A DNA stretch of 7,008 nt, from the NCBI GenBank assembly GCA_018664265.1, contig JABJOR010000175.1, positions 1 through 7,008 on the forward strand. Direction: 5' to 3'. This document shows positions 1 through 6,395 of the stretch, one piece after another. The stretch is from Rhodospirillales bacterium (lineage in GTDB: Bacteria; Pseudomonadota; Alphaproteobacteria; Rhodospirillales; Casp-alpha2). A program made the position numbers and the translations under genes. How positions within the stretch are numbered: position 1 is the first letter of the stretch; every line of letters starts with the position of its first letter. A model generated the notes under the pieces. That model worked only from the letters and a program-made list of their open reading frames with translations, had not been told where the DNA came from and did no database searches.

Positions 1-254
1 ATTCTCTCGAAGACAGATTGATCAAACGTTTCTTGCGTGATCATAGTGGTGGGCAATCTCGCGGCTCACGACATATGCCTGAAGCGTCTTCCTCTGGTGT
101 TGCAGCACCAGCTTTTCGGTTGACCAAACGTAGCGGGATTGCGCCCGGTAAAGCCGAGACCAAATCAAACCCTCGCTCACGGTCTGCCAGATTGCGGTGG
201 GCAGAGCGAACGGATGCGCCAGTTCATTCTTCTGTTGCGGGAGGTGTTTTATGA
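1..254 (+). CDS. rsmH: RsmH, 16S rRNA (cytosine-1402-N4)-methyltransferase, C-terminal end only
   Basis: This is the 3' end of the gene; the rest lies upstream of the window. RsmH (formerly MraW) uses S-adenosylmethionine to methylate N4 of C1402 in the decoding centre of 16S rRNA. The readable frame starts at base 3, bases 1-2 being the end of a split codon, and gives about 83 residues before TGA at 252-254. It opens with SLEDRLIKRFLRDHSG, matching the family's conserved HSLEDRxVKxFxR segment. It ends with a basic tail containing NPRSRSARLRWAERT, matching the family's usual N-x-R-[AS]-R-S-A-x-L-R-x-A-E-R-T ending. The SAM-binding core is not visible here. The residues after that motif (DAPVHSSVAGGVL) form a short variable tail. 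The stop overlaps the ftsL start as ATGA, and rsmH directly before ftsL is the standard dcw order. The identification is firm; only the fragment can be assessed. Confidence 0.95.
   Translation, partial: SLEDRLIKRFLRDHSGGQSRGSRHMPEASSSGVAAPAFRLTKRSGIAPGKAETKSNPRSRSARLRWAERTDAPVHSSVAGGVL
239..244 (+). promoter_or_regulatory. Ribosome binding site of ftsL
   Basis: GGGAGG, continuing as GGGAGGTG, lies 6 bases before ATG 251 and inside the rsmH 3' end. It is a strong Shine-Dalgarno match. It supports ATG 251 over the in-frame GTG at 197, which has no such site. Confidence 0.8.
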
Positions 255-670
255 TTCGCGGAGCCACTGTTTTAGGATTGGTTGTTGGTACATTGCTTGC
301 TGTATTTGTGTTTGCCATAAAATACGATGTGCAGGACCTTGAAGCTGAGTACCAAACACTCAATCGTGATATTGAGCGTGAACAGAAAGCTATTCATGTC
401 CTGAAGGCAGAATGGAGTTATTTAAACGAGCCCAATCGATTGCGTGGATTGGCTAAGCAGTATCTTGGTTCTTCTGATCTTGAGTATAGCCAAATTGGGC
501 AACTGCAACTTATTCCCATGCGGGAATCTACTGGCATAAAAACCGCCAAGGATTCCAGCGTGGATATTAATTTAAACTCTAATCTGGAAACCAGAGGTGA
601 TCCGCCCGGCGGGATGACAGCAATTGAAGCTGCGCTTCACGAACTCCGCCAACAGGAGAACGTGCAATGA
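251..670 (+). CDS. ftsL: Cell division protein FtsL
   Basis: FtsL is a small bitopic inner-membrane protein of the divisome. In well-studied bacteria it forms a complex with FtsB and FtsQ and helps activate the FtsW-FtsI septal synthase. The product is 139 residues. One hydrophobic segment spans about residues 5-23, after only three or four residues. A periplasmic, heptad-like charged helix follows at about 26-58 (DVQDLEAEYQTLNRDIEREQ), ending in AEWSYLNEPNRLRGLAKQYL, the conserved FtsL motif just after the coiled coil. The tail from about residue 75 is low in complexity and poorly conserved, with a short amphipathic stretch near 124-135. ATG 251 is chosen for its strong ribosome binding site and its ATGA overlap with rsmH; starting at GTG 197 would add an implausible cysteine-rich peptide. 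The 3' end overlaps ftsI by four bases. FtsL sequences diverge widely, so position and topology carry much of the call. Confidence 0.93.
   Translation: MIRGATVLGLVVGTLLAVFVFAIKYDVQDLEAEYQTLNRDIEREQKAIHVLKAEWSYLNEPNRLRGLAKQYLGSSDLEYSQIGQLQLIPMRESTGIKTAKDSSVDINLNSNLETRGDPPGGMTAIEAALHELRQQENVQ
654..658 (+). promoter_or_regulatory. Ribosome binding site of ftsI
   Basis: AGGAG lies 8 bases before ATG 667, inside the 3' end of ftsL. It supports ATG 667 over the in-frame ATG at 688. Confidence 0.75.
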
Positions 671-2406
671 CACACCTCCCTGAAAAGATGCATGGCGCTA
701 CCGGCAACGGTGGCGCAACGCGCTTTCAGCTGGAGGGGGTTCGCAAACAAGCCATTGAAATGGGACGTAGTCGATTGCTGGTTGCGGGAGCTTTGATCAT
801 GATGGCTTTTGCCGCAATTTCTGTGCGCCTGATCGAATTGATGGTTGTCGGCGGGGTTGATGAAGCCCGCATGAAAAATGAACGGATGTCGATACAGGCA
901 CCCGTTAGCCGGGCCAGCATTGTTGACAGAAATGGTGTGCTGGTCGCGGCCAGTCTCCCAACGGCGTCGTTGTATGCAGACCCCGTTGTAATCGAGGAAC
1001 CGGAAGAAGCTGCAAGGCTTTTGGCCTCAGTTTTACCTGGTCTTGATCAACAAGCTGTATTCAAAAAAATCACCAGCAAAAAAAGATTTGTCTGGTTGAA
1101 ACGAAATCTTTCTCCGGATGAGCATTATAGAATTAATGCCCTTGGTATTCCGGGCTTTAGTTTCAAGAAAGAAGAGCGCCGAGTTTACCCTCAAGGGCCT
1201 CTTTTGGCTCATGTTGTTGGTTTGACCGATACCGATGGCAAAGGTACGGCTGGCCTTGAACGCTATTTCGATGGCGTACTCGAAGACAGTGTGAAGTCTC
1301 TTCGTCTGTCCCTTGATGTTCGCGTTCAATCCTTGGTTCGTGAAGAGCTTCTTGGAGCCATGACTGAGTTTAGTGCGATCGGAGCGGCTGCGATTGTTTT
1401 GGATGTCGATACGGGCGAGCTGTTGTCAATGGTGTCGTTGCCTGATTTCGATCCCAACGTTCCTGGTACTGCCAGTGATGATGCAATCTTCAACCGGGCC
1501 ACCAAAGGCGTTTACGAAATGGGCTCTACATTCAAGTTGTTTACTGCTGCCATGGCATTGGATGCGGGAACAGTACAACTTGATGGTGGCTACGATGCAT
1601 CGGAACCGATTACTGTAGCTCGTCATACAATTTCAGATTATCACGGCAAGAATCGTTGGTTGTCTGTTCCGGAAATACTCATACATTCTTCCAATATCGG
1701 AGCTGCAAAGATGGCGCTTGATGTTGGGACAGAGCGTCAGAAAAGCTATCTGCAAGACCTTGGATTATTAAGTTCTGCAGAAATTGAATTGCCAGAAATA
1801 GGCAAGCCATTGCTGCCATCACGTTGGCGCGAAATAAACACAATGACCATCTCATTCGGGCATGGCATTGCTGTTAGCCCCTTGCAGCTCGCCAGTGGAG
1901 TTGCGACTTTGGTAAATGGTGGCCTGCGTCATCCTGCAACAATATTGCAGCGAAATTTTGATGAAACTGTTCCGTCCACCAGAGTTATTGATGAAAGCAC
2001 ATCAAGCTCCATGCGGGGCTTAATGCGATTGGTTGTAAAATATGGCACTGGCAAAAATGCTGAAGCTGAAGGCTATATGATTGGTGGGAAAACCGGAACA
2101 GCGGATAAATTGATTGATGGCAGATATAGCCATAACAAACGCATGGCATCCTTTGTCGGTGCTTTCCCAATTAAGCAGCCACGCTATGTGGTTCTGGTTA
2201 TAGTTGATGAGCCTGTTGGTATTGAACGGACTTTCAATTATGCCACAGGTGGTTGGGTCGCAGCCCCGATAGTTAGCAGAATTGTTTCTCGCATGGGGCC
2301 TTTGCTTGGTATGCTACCTGAAACCCTTGTTGCATCAAATAATAATGAAAAACCGAATCCAGATGGTTTCATGAAGACATGGGAGCGGACCTTTGAGGCT
2401 CGCTGA
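667..2406 (+). CDS. ftsI: FtsI (PBP3), septal peptidoglycan D,D-transpeptidase
   Basis: FtsI is a class B penicillin-binding protein that crosslinks septal peptidoglycan stem peptides together with the glycosyltransferase FtsW. It is also a beta-lactam target. The product has 579 residues, close to the 588 of E. coli FtsI. A basic cytoplasmic N-terminus of about 35 residues precedes a membrane anchor at about 37-60. The pedestal (PBP dimer) domain covers roughly 77-210 and opens with SRASIVDRNGVLVA. The transpeptidase domain covers roughly 238-540. All three active-site motifs are intact: STFK with nucleophile Ser287 and Lys290, SSN at 341-343, and KTGT at 475-478. The polar C-terminal tail (about 555-579) looks disordered, and murE starts within its last codons. 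Position directly after ftsL separates it from the elongation enzyme PBP2 (MrdA), which normally sits beside rodA. The start overlaps the ftsL stop as ATGA, so translation is probably coupled. No key residue is missing. Confidence 0.97.
   Translation: MTHLPEKMHGATGNGGATRFQLEGVRKQAIEMGRSRLLVAGALIMMAFAAISVRLIELMVVGGVDEARMKNERMSIQAPVSRASIVDRNGVLVAASLPTASLYADPVVIEEPEEAARLLASVLPGLDQQAVFKKITSKKRFVWLKRNLSPDEHYRINALGIPGFSFKKEERRVYPQGPLLAHVVGLTDTDGKGTAGLERYFDGVLEDSVKSLRLSLDVRVQSLVREELLGAMTEFSAIGAAAIVLDVDTGELLSMVSLPDFDPNVPGTASDDAIFNRATKGVYEMGSTFKLFTAAMALDAGTVQLDGGYDASEPITVARHTISDYHGKNRWLSVPEILIHSSNIGAAKMALDVGTERQKSYLQDLGLLSSAEIELPEIGKPLLPSRWREINTMTISFGHGIAVSPLQLASGVATLVNGGLRHPATILQRNFDETVPSTRVIDESTSSSMRGLMRLVVKYGTGKNAEAEGYMIGGKTGTADKLIDGRYSHNKRMASFVGAFPIKQPRYVVLVIVDEPVGIERTFNYATGGWVAAPIVSRIVSRMGPLLGMLPETLVASNNNEKPNPDGFMKTWERTFEAR
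2381..2385 (+). promoter_or_regulatory. Ribosome binding site of murE (supports the TTG start)
   Basis: GGGAG lies 7 bases before TTG 2393, inside the 3' end of ftsI. In the murE frame a TGA at 2372-2374 blocks any start further upstream, and no ATG or GTG lies between that stop and 2393. The next in-frame candidate is GTG 2432. The site therefore supports TTG as the initiation codon. Confidence 0.65.
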
Positions 2407-3880
2407 ATTACTGACAGGGATAGCGAAAGACGTGAGCGCAAGCAACGCCGAGCAATTTGCGGATATGAATGTTACCGGGGTCTCCTGTGATTCCCGGCGC
2501 ATTGAACCCGGCTACGTGTTTGCCGCTTTGCCCGGAACAAACGCTGATGGGCGAGACTATATCGACAATGCTGTATCGCGTGGTGCAATTGCAGTTTTGG
2601 CTGCTGATGGAACGCGCCATGAATATTTCTCTAAGCCGTTTGCGCTTGTAACAGATGAAAACCCGCGTCAGTGCTATTCAAAGATGGCTAGCACTTTCCA
2701 CGGTGCGCAGCCTGGGTGTGTTGCGGCTGTTACAGGAACCAATGGCAAAACCTCAGTTGTAACGTTCGTTCGTCAAATTTGGGCGGCTCTTGGAATAAAA
2801 GCCGCCAGTGCAGGGACACTTGGAGTGCAGGCAAGTGGTGATGGCCTTGATATCAATTATCCTGGTAGCCTGACCACGCCTGACCCAACGGATTTACATC
2901 AAGTCATGGCAGAGTTGGCCCGGGAAGGTGTTGATCACATGGCGATTGAAGCCTCAAGCCACGGGCTGGATCAATACCGCCTTGATGGTGTTCATATTGA
3001 CATAGCAGCCTTTACAAACCTGACGCGCGATCACCTTGATTATCACGGTGATACAGCAACTTACTTCAAAGCAAAGCGCCGTTTGTTTTCTGATCTCCTG
3101 CGCGGTGGTGGAACCGTTGTTCTAAACGCAGATGTTCCTGAATTTTCTGATTTAAAAAAGCTTGCTGATAAGCGTAACTGCAAGGTTATAAGTTTTGGAT
3201 ATAAAGCCACGGATATTGTTTTAAAATCTGTTGTTCCATATGACAATGGACAGCAAATATCCATGAGCCTGTTTGGTAGAGATGTCTCATTAGAGTTTCC
3301 TTTGATCGGATCATTTCAGGTTGATAATGCAATGTGCGCGCTTGGTATTGTTATTGCTGCGGGTGAGGGGCCTTATCGCGCAGTGGAAACCTTGCATTTC
3401 CTACAAGGTGTTCGCGGTCGTCTTGAGCTTGCAGGGACGCTAGTCAACGGCGCTAATGTGTACGTAGATTTTGCCCATACGGCGGATGCCCTCGTGAGCG
3501 CCTTACAAACCATGCGGCCTCATGTTTCTGGTCGGCTTGTTGTTTTATTCGGCTGTGGTGGTGATCGTGATCCCGGTAAGCGGATTGAGATGGGGCGTGC
3601 GGCTTGTGAAAATGCAGATTATGTCATCCTGAGTGATGATAACCCACGCAGTGAGGACCCTGCTGCCATCCGTGCGCAAGCTCGTGAAGGATGCCCTGAT
3701 GCTACGGAAATCGACGATCGAGCAGAGGCCATTGCTTTTGGTGTTGTCATGTTGGAACCAGGTGATCTTTTTGTTGTCGCTGGGAAAGGCCACGAACAGG
3801 GGCAAATTATTGGCGACGAAGTTCACCCCTTTGATGATGCGAGCGTTGTCCGTGCCGCAATTGCACAGGTGAATTCATGA
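2393..3880 (+). CDS. murE: MurE, UDP-MurNAc-L-Ala-D-Glu:meso-diaminopimelate ligase
   Basis: MurE is a cytoplasmic ATP-dependent ligase that adds meso-diaminopimelate to UDP-MurNAc-L-Ala-D-Glu to form the tripeptide precursor. The product has 495 residues, the usual length. The N-terminal UDP-binding domain has GVSCDSRRIEPGYVFAALPG at about 29-48. The central ATPase domain has the P-loop GTNGKTS at 115-121 and TTPDPTDLH from 161. YFKAKRRLF at 224-232 contains Lys228, aligned with the carbamylated lysine of the family. The C-terminal domain has DNPR at 416-419, the signature for meso-DAP rather than L-Lys, and GKGHEQGQ from 464, which also contacts DAP in known structures. The start is TTG 2393, because the conserved MRLxELL N-terminus begins there and a ribosome binding site precedes it. 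It overlaps ftsI by 14 bases and murF by 4. The usual HTPDAL motif reads HTADAL (362-367). A dnaX-type slippery heptamer lies at 3154-3160. Confidence 0.97.
   Translation: MRLAELLTGIAKDVSASNAEQFADMNVTGVSCDSRRIEPGYVFAALPGTNADGRDYIDNAVSRGAIAVLAADGTRHEYFSKPFALVTDENPRQCYSKMASTFHGAQPGCVAAVTGTNGKTSVVTFVRQIWAALGIKAASAGTLGVQASGDGLDINYPGSLTTPDPTDLHQVMAELAREGVDHMAIEASSHGLDQYRLDGVHIDIAAFTNLTRDHLDYHGDTATYFKAKRRLFSDLLRGGGTVVLNADVPEFSDLKKLADKRNCKVISFGYKATDIVLKSVVPYDNGQQISMSLFGRDVSLEFPLIGSFQVDNAMCALGIVIAAGEGPYRAVETLHFLQGVRGRLELAGTLVNGANVYVDFAHTADALVSALQTMRPHVSGRLVVLFGCGGDRDPGKRIEMGRAACENADYVILSDDNPRSEDPAAIRAQAREGCPDATEIDDRAEAIAFGVVMLEPGDLFVVAGKGHEQGQIIGDEVHPFDDASVVRAAIAQVNS
3154..3184 (+). other. Possible -1 ribosomal frameshift site inside murE (speculative)
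   Basis: The heptamer A-AAA-AAG at 3154-3160 sits in the exact X-XXY-YYZ phase of the murE frame, spanning Leu254-Lys255-Lys256. This is the slippery sequence used by E. coli dnaX. A -1 slip would add two codons (GCT TGC) and then stop at TGA 3166-3168. Downstream, CTTGC (3161-3165) can pair with GCAAG (3180-3184) around a 14-base loop. That stem is weak and begins directly at the heptamer, without the usual spacer. I see no strong Shine-Dalgarno-like stimulator upstream. The motif may be chance from a Leu-Lys-Lys sequence. Confidence 0.15.
3867..3872 (+). promoter_or_regulatory. Ribosome binding site of murF
   Basis: AGGTGA lies 4 bases before ATG 3877, inside the murE 3' end. It matches the AGGTGA part of the 16S-complementary AGGAGGTGA, so the effective spacing is normal. 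Confidence 0.6.
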
Positions 3881-5286
3881 ATCAGGGCTCAACATATTTG
3901 TCATCTCAGACGATCTCGCAAGCTCTTGATTGTGTCATTGAGGATGACTGGGCAGGCAGCGGTGTTTCCATTGATTCGAGAACCCTTGAAATGGGAGATT
4001 TGTTTGTTGCTTTGCAGGGGCCAACCCATGATGGACATGATTATGTTGTGAAAGCTTTAGAGAAAGGCGCTATTGCAGCGGTTGTTTCTCATCGGCCTGA
4101 AAATTGTTCGGATGATGCCCGGTTACTGTTTACCCCTGATACCATGATTGCGTTGGAAAATCTCGGTGTTGCTGCGCGCGATGGTATGAATGGTAAGGTA
4201 ATTGCCGTCACGGGTAGTGTCGGAAAAACTGGCACTAAAGAGATGCTTCGGCTTGCATTATCCAACCAAGGTGTTGTGACAGCCAGTGATGGCAATCTCA
4301 ATAACCACTATGGTGTGCCGCTAAGCCTGTCGCGGATGAAGGCTGAAACCAAGTTTGGTATATTTGAAGTTGGCATGAATCATCCGGGTGAAATTCGTCC
4401 GCTGGTAAGAATGGTCAGGCCTCATGTTGCAATTGTCACAGCTATTGAAGCGGCCCACACAGAATTTTTTAGCTCTGTAGAACAAATTGCGGATGCAAAG
4501 GCTGAAATCTTTGAAGGATTAGAGCCGGGCGGTGTCGCTATTATTAATCAAGATAGTGAATTTTATGAACGTCTGGCTGACGCCGCGAGAGTCGCGGGCG
4601 CTAAAAATATTATTGGGTTTGGTGGAAATCCGGATAGCCAGGCAAGGTTGATTAATGTGAACATGCAGGGGGAAACATCTTTTGTTGAGGCTAACATAGA
4701 TGGCGTTTTTGTAGATTATGAGCTTGGTGTTCCGGGTATGCACCATGTCATGAACAGCCTTGCGGTCCTTGCTGCAATTTCGGCTGCAGGAGGAAACGTC
4801 AAGACATCCGCAACCTGTTTGGTCAAATTCAGGCCACTAAAAGGAAGAGGTGTTCGAACGGTCATCAAGTTGGATGATGGTTCAGATGTTGTCTTGATTG
4901 ATGAGAGCTATAACGCCAGCCCGGCATCCATGCAGGCATCGCTGGATGTGGTCGGGCGTATTGAGCCAAGTGGCTCCGGTCGTAGGATTGCAGTGCTTGG
5001 CGATATGTTGGAATTGGGACTGGATACTGCTGAGCTTCATCGTAATTTGGTCACAAATCTGGAGTCTAATAACTTCGATCTGGTGTTTGCCTGTGGTCAG
5101 CACATGCTCGAATTATGGAATACATTGCCACAATCTATGCGGGGTGGGTATTCCATTAGCCCGGAAAAACTTTCAATGGTAGTGATCAGTAGTTTGCGTA
5201 ATGGAGATGTTGTAGTGGCAAAGGGCTCCCTCGGCAGTCGTGTCGGTGTGGTGGTTAATGCCTTGCTTGAGTTAGGAGAGGGATAA
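3877..5286 (+). CDS. murF: MurF, UDP-MurNAc-tripeptide:D-Ala-D-Ala ligase
   Basis: MurF carries out the last cytoplasmic ligation, joining D-Ala-D-Ala to UDP-MurNAc-tripeptide with ATP to give the pentapeptide used by MraY. The product has 469 residues, normal for the family. The N-terminal substrate domain has [20 protein letters not shown] at 29-48. The ATPase domain has the P-loop [12 protein letters not shown] at 112-123, [14 protein letters not shown] from 138 and [14 protein letters not shown] at about 163-176. It then has [19 protein letters not shown] from 194, which includes the lysine region of the family. RPLKGRG at 319-325 and [11 protein letters not shown] at 342-352 mark the start of the C-terminal domain, followed by [10 protein letters not shown] and [10 protein letters not shown]. 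These separate MurF from MurE and MurD. The start overlaps the murE stop as ATGA, and the stop is one base before mraY. The P-loop has Gly119 where many homologues have Ser or Thr. Confidence 0.97.
   Translation: MNQGSTYLSSQTISQALDCVIEDDWAGSGVSIDSRTLEMGDLFVALQGPTHDGHDYVVKALEKGAIAAVVSHRPENCSDDARLLFTPDTMIALENLGVAARDGMNGKVIAVTGSVGKTGTKEMLRLALSNQGVVTASDGNLNNHYGVPLSLSRMKAETKFGIFEVGMNHPGEIRPLVRMVRPHVAIVTAIEAAHTEFFSSVEQIADAKAEIFEGLEPGGVAIINQDSEFYERLADAARVAGAKNIIGFGGNPDSQARLINVNMQGETSFVEANIDGVFVDYELGVPGMHHVMNSLAVLAAISAAGGNVKTSATCLVKFRPLKGRGVRTVIKLDDGSDVVLIDESYNASPASMQASLDVVGRIEPSGSGRRIAVLGDMLELGLDTAELHRNLVTNLESNNFDLVFACGQHMLELWNTLPQSMRGGYSISPEKLSMVVISSLRNGDVVVAKGSLGSRVGVVVNALLELGEG
5274..5278 (+). 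promoter_or_regulatory. Ribosome binding site of mraY
   Basis: AGGAG lies 9 bases before ATG 5288, inside the last codons of murF. It supports this start, which is also needed to keep the conserved [11 protein letters not shown] segment. Confidence 0.7.
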
Positions 5287-5287
5287 A

Positions 5288-6376
5288 ATGTTACAGTATT
5301 TACTCGTTCCTCTGGCAGATCAATTTTCTGCATTGAATGTATTTCGGTATATTACCTTCAGGACTGGCGGAGCCGTTATGACGGCGTTGCTGCTAAGTTT
5401 CCTGTTTGGCCCCGTTATCATTCGATTGCTGAAAGATCGCCAGTCAGGTGGCCAACCAATTCGCGAAGACGGCCCGGAAAGTCATATTTTGACCAAGGCC
5501 GGGACACCGACCATGGGTGGCATTTTGATTTTGTTGGCACTAACCATTGCAACGTTGCTCTGGGCTAATCTTTCCAATCCACTTGTTTGGGGCGCGTTGG
5601 CTGTAACGATAGCCTACGGCTTGATCGGATTTATGGATGATTATCTGAAGGTCAGCCAAAGAAGCAGCAAAGGCTTATCCGGTAAACTGAAACTTGTCTT
5701 GCAGGTCAGTATTGCTCTCGTTGTTGCCTTTTGGATTTTAAGCCATTTACCAGAGCCTCTTACAACAACATTGGCTGTGCCATTCTTGAAAGATACCCTG
5801 CTTGAATTTGGCTGGGTGTTTGTACTGTTTTCCGTGCTGGTTATGGTTGGCTCGTCAAATGCAGTCAATCTGACGGATGGTTTGGATGGGCTAGCTATTG
5901 TGCCGGTGATGATTGCGGCTTGCGTCTTTACATTGATTGCCTATCTGGTCGGGAACTCTGTCTTCTCAACTTATCTGCAGCTTCACTACGTTCCTGGGGC
6001 CGGTGAATTATCTGTATTCTGCGGTGCACTGGTTGGCAGCGGGTTGGGCTTTTTGTGGTTCAACGCACCGCCGGCTCGTATTTTCATGGGCGATACAGGT
6101 TCATTAGCGCTTGGTGGAGCCTTGGGCGCTGTCAGTATTATTACCAAGCACGAACTGGTGTTGGCCATTGTTGGTGGATTGTTCGTTCTGGAAACTGTTT
6201 CAGTGATTGTTCAGGTTGCTTCATTCAAATTGACTGGCAAGCGCGTATTCAGGATGGCACCACTGCACCACCACTTTGAGCAAAAAGGCTGGGCAGAGAG
6301 CACCATTGTTATTCGCTTCTGGATTATTGCATCGATTTTGGCACTTGTCGGATTAGCAACGCTGAAGTTGCGTTAA
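5288..6376 (+). CDS. mraY: MraY, phospho-MurNAc-pentapeptide-transferase (lipid I synthase)
   Basis: MraY is a polytopic inner-membrane enzyme that transfers phospho-MurNAc-pentapeptide from UDP to undecaprenyl phosphate, releasing UMP and forming lipid I. The product has 362 residues, against 360 in E. coli, and about ten hydrophobic segments can be traced between residue 27 and the C-terminus. Conserved motifs are all present: [11 protein letters not shown] at 19-29, TPTMGG at 73-78, and FMDDYLK with the aspartate pair 117-118. [13 protein letters not shown] follows at 191-203, [11 protein letters not shown] at 262-272 with Asp269, and APLHHHFE at 324-331 with the histidine triad 327-329. 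The Asp and His residues are the Mg2+ and substrate ligands of the family. The gene starts one base after murF, so the message is continuous and translation is probably coupled. MraY acts on the pentapeptide made by MurD, MurE and MurF. Nothing unusual is seen in the sequence. Confidence 0.98.
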   Translation: MLQYLLVPLADQFSALNVFRYITFRTGGAVMTALLLSFLFGPVIIRLLKDRQSGGQPIREDGPESHILTKAGTPTMGGILILLALTIATLLWANLSNPLVWGALAVTIAYGLIGFMDDYLKVSQRSSKGLSGKLKLVLQVSIALVVAFWILSHLPEPLTTTLAVPFLKDTLLEFGWVFVLFSVLVMVGSSNAVNLTDGLDGLAIVPVMIAACVFTLIAYLVGNSVFSTYLQLHYVPGAGELSVFCGALVGSGLGFLWFNAPPARIFMGDTGSLALGGALGAVSIITKHELVLAIVGGLFVLETVSVIVQVASFKLTGKRVFRMAPLHHHFEQKGWAESTIVIRFWIIASILALVGLATLKLR

Positions 6377-6387
6377 AGGGGAAATTT

Positions 6388-6391
6388 AGGG
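6388..6391 (+). promoter_or_regulatory. Probable ribosome binding site of murD
   Basis: AGGG lies 4 bases before ATG 6396 and is short and close. A purine-rich AAGGGG at 6376-6381 directly follows the mraY stop but is 14 bases away, too far for usual initiation. An in-frame TAG at 6387-6389 excludes an earlier murD start. Confidence 0.45.
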
Positions 6392-6395
6392 TTCA

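Noticed and set aside
18..43. Palindromes TTGATCAA (18-25) and TGATCA (38-43) in the rsmH end, as a possible operator
   Set aside because: They lie in the conserved RsmH coding sequence, the arms are only 5-8 bases, and no promoter is visible nearby.
197..250. GTG 197 as an upstream start for ftsL, giving 157 residues
   Set aside because: It would add 18 cysteine-rich residues overlapping rsmH, and there is no good ribosome binding site. ATG 251 has GGGAGG at ideal spacing and the ATGA overlap seen at other junctions.
253..257. GATTC (a GANTC, CcrM-type methylation site) overlapping the ftsL start codon
   Set aside because: Short GANTC sites are expected by chance every few hundred bases, and there is no promoter here for methylation to control.
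22..363. Minus-strand open frame of 113 codons across the rsmH end and ftsL
   Set aside because: It lies opposite two well-identified genes, has no recognisable domain, and its composition looks like the complement of the coding strand.
923..951. TTGACA at 923-928 as a possible internal promoter -35 box
   Set aside because: No -10-like sequence lies about 17 bases downstream, and the match falls in the conserved IVDRNG coding segment of ftsI.
1063..1084. Two A7 tracts 8 bases apart in ftsI, considered as a slippage or phase-variation site
   Set aside because: Both encode Lys-Lys in the pedestal domain (residues 133-140) and neither is in the X-XXY-YYZ phase for -1 frameshifting. Switching off an essential gene is unlikely, and tracts this short are ordinary.
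6377..6395. mraY-murD gap as a possible terminator or promoter
   Set aside because: It is only 19 bases, with no inverted repeat or T-run, and looks like a plain ribosome-binding spacer.
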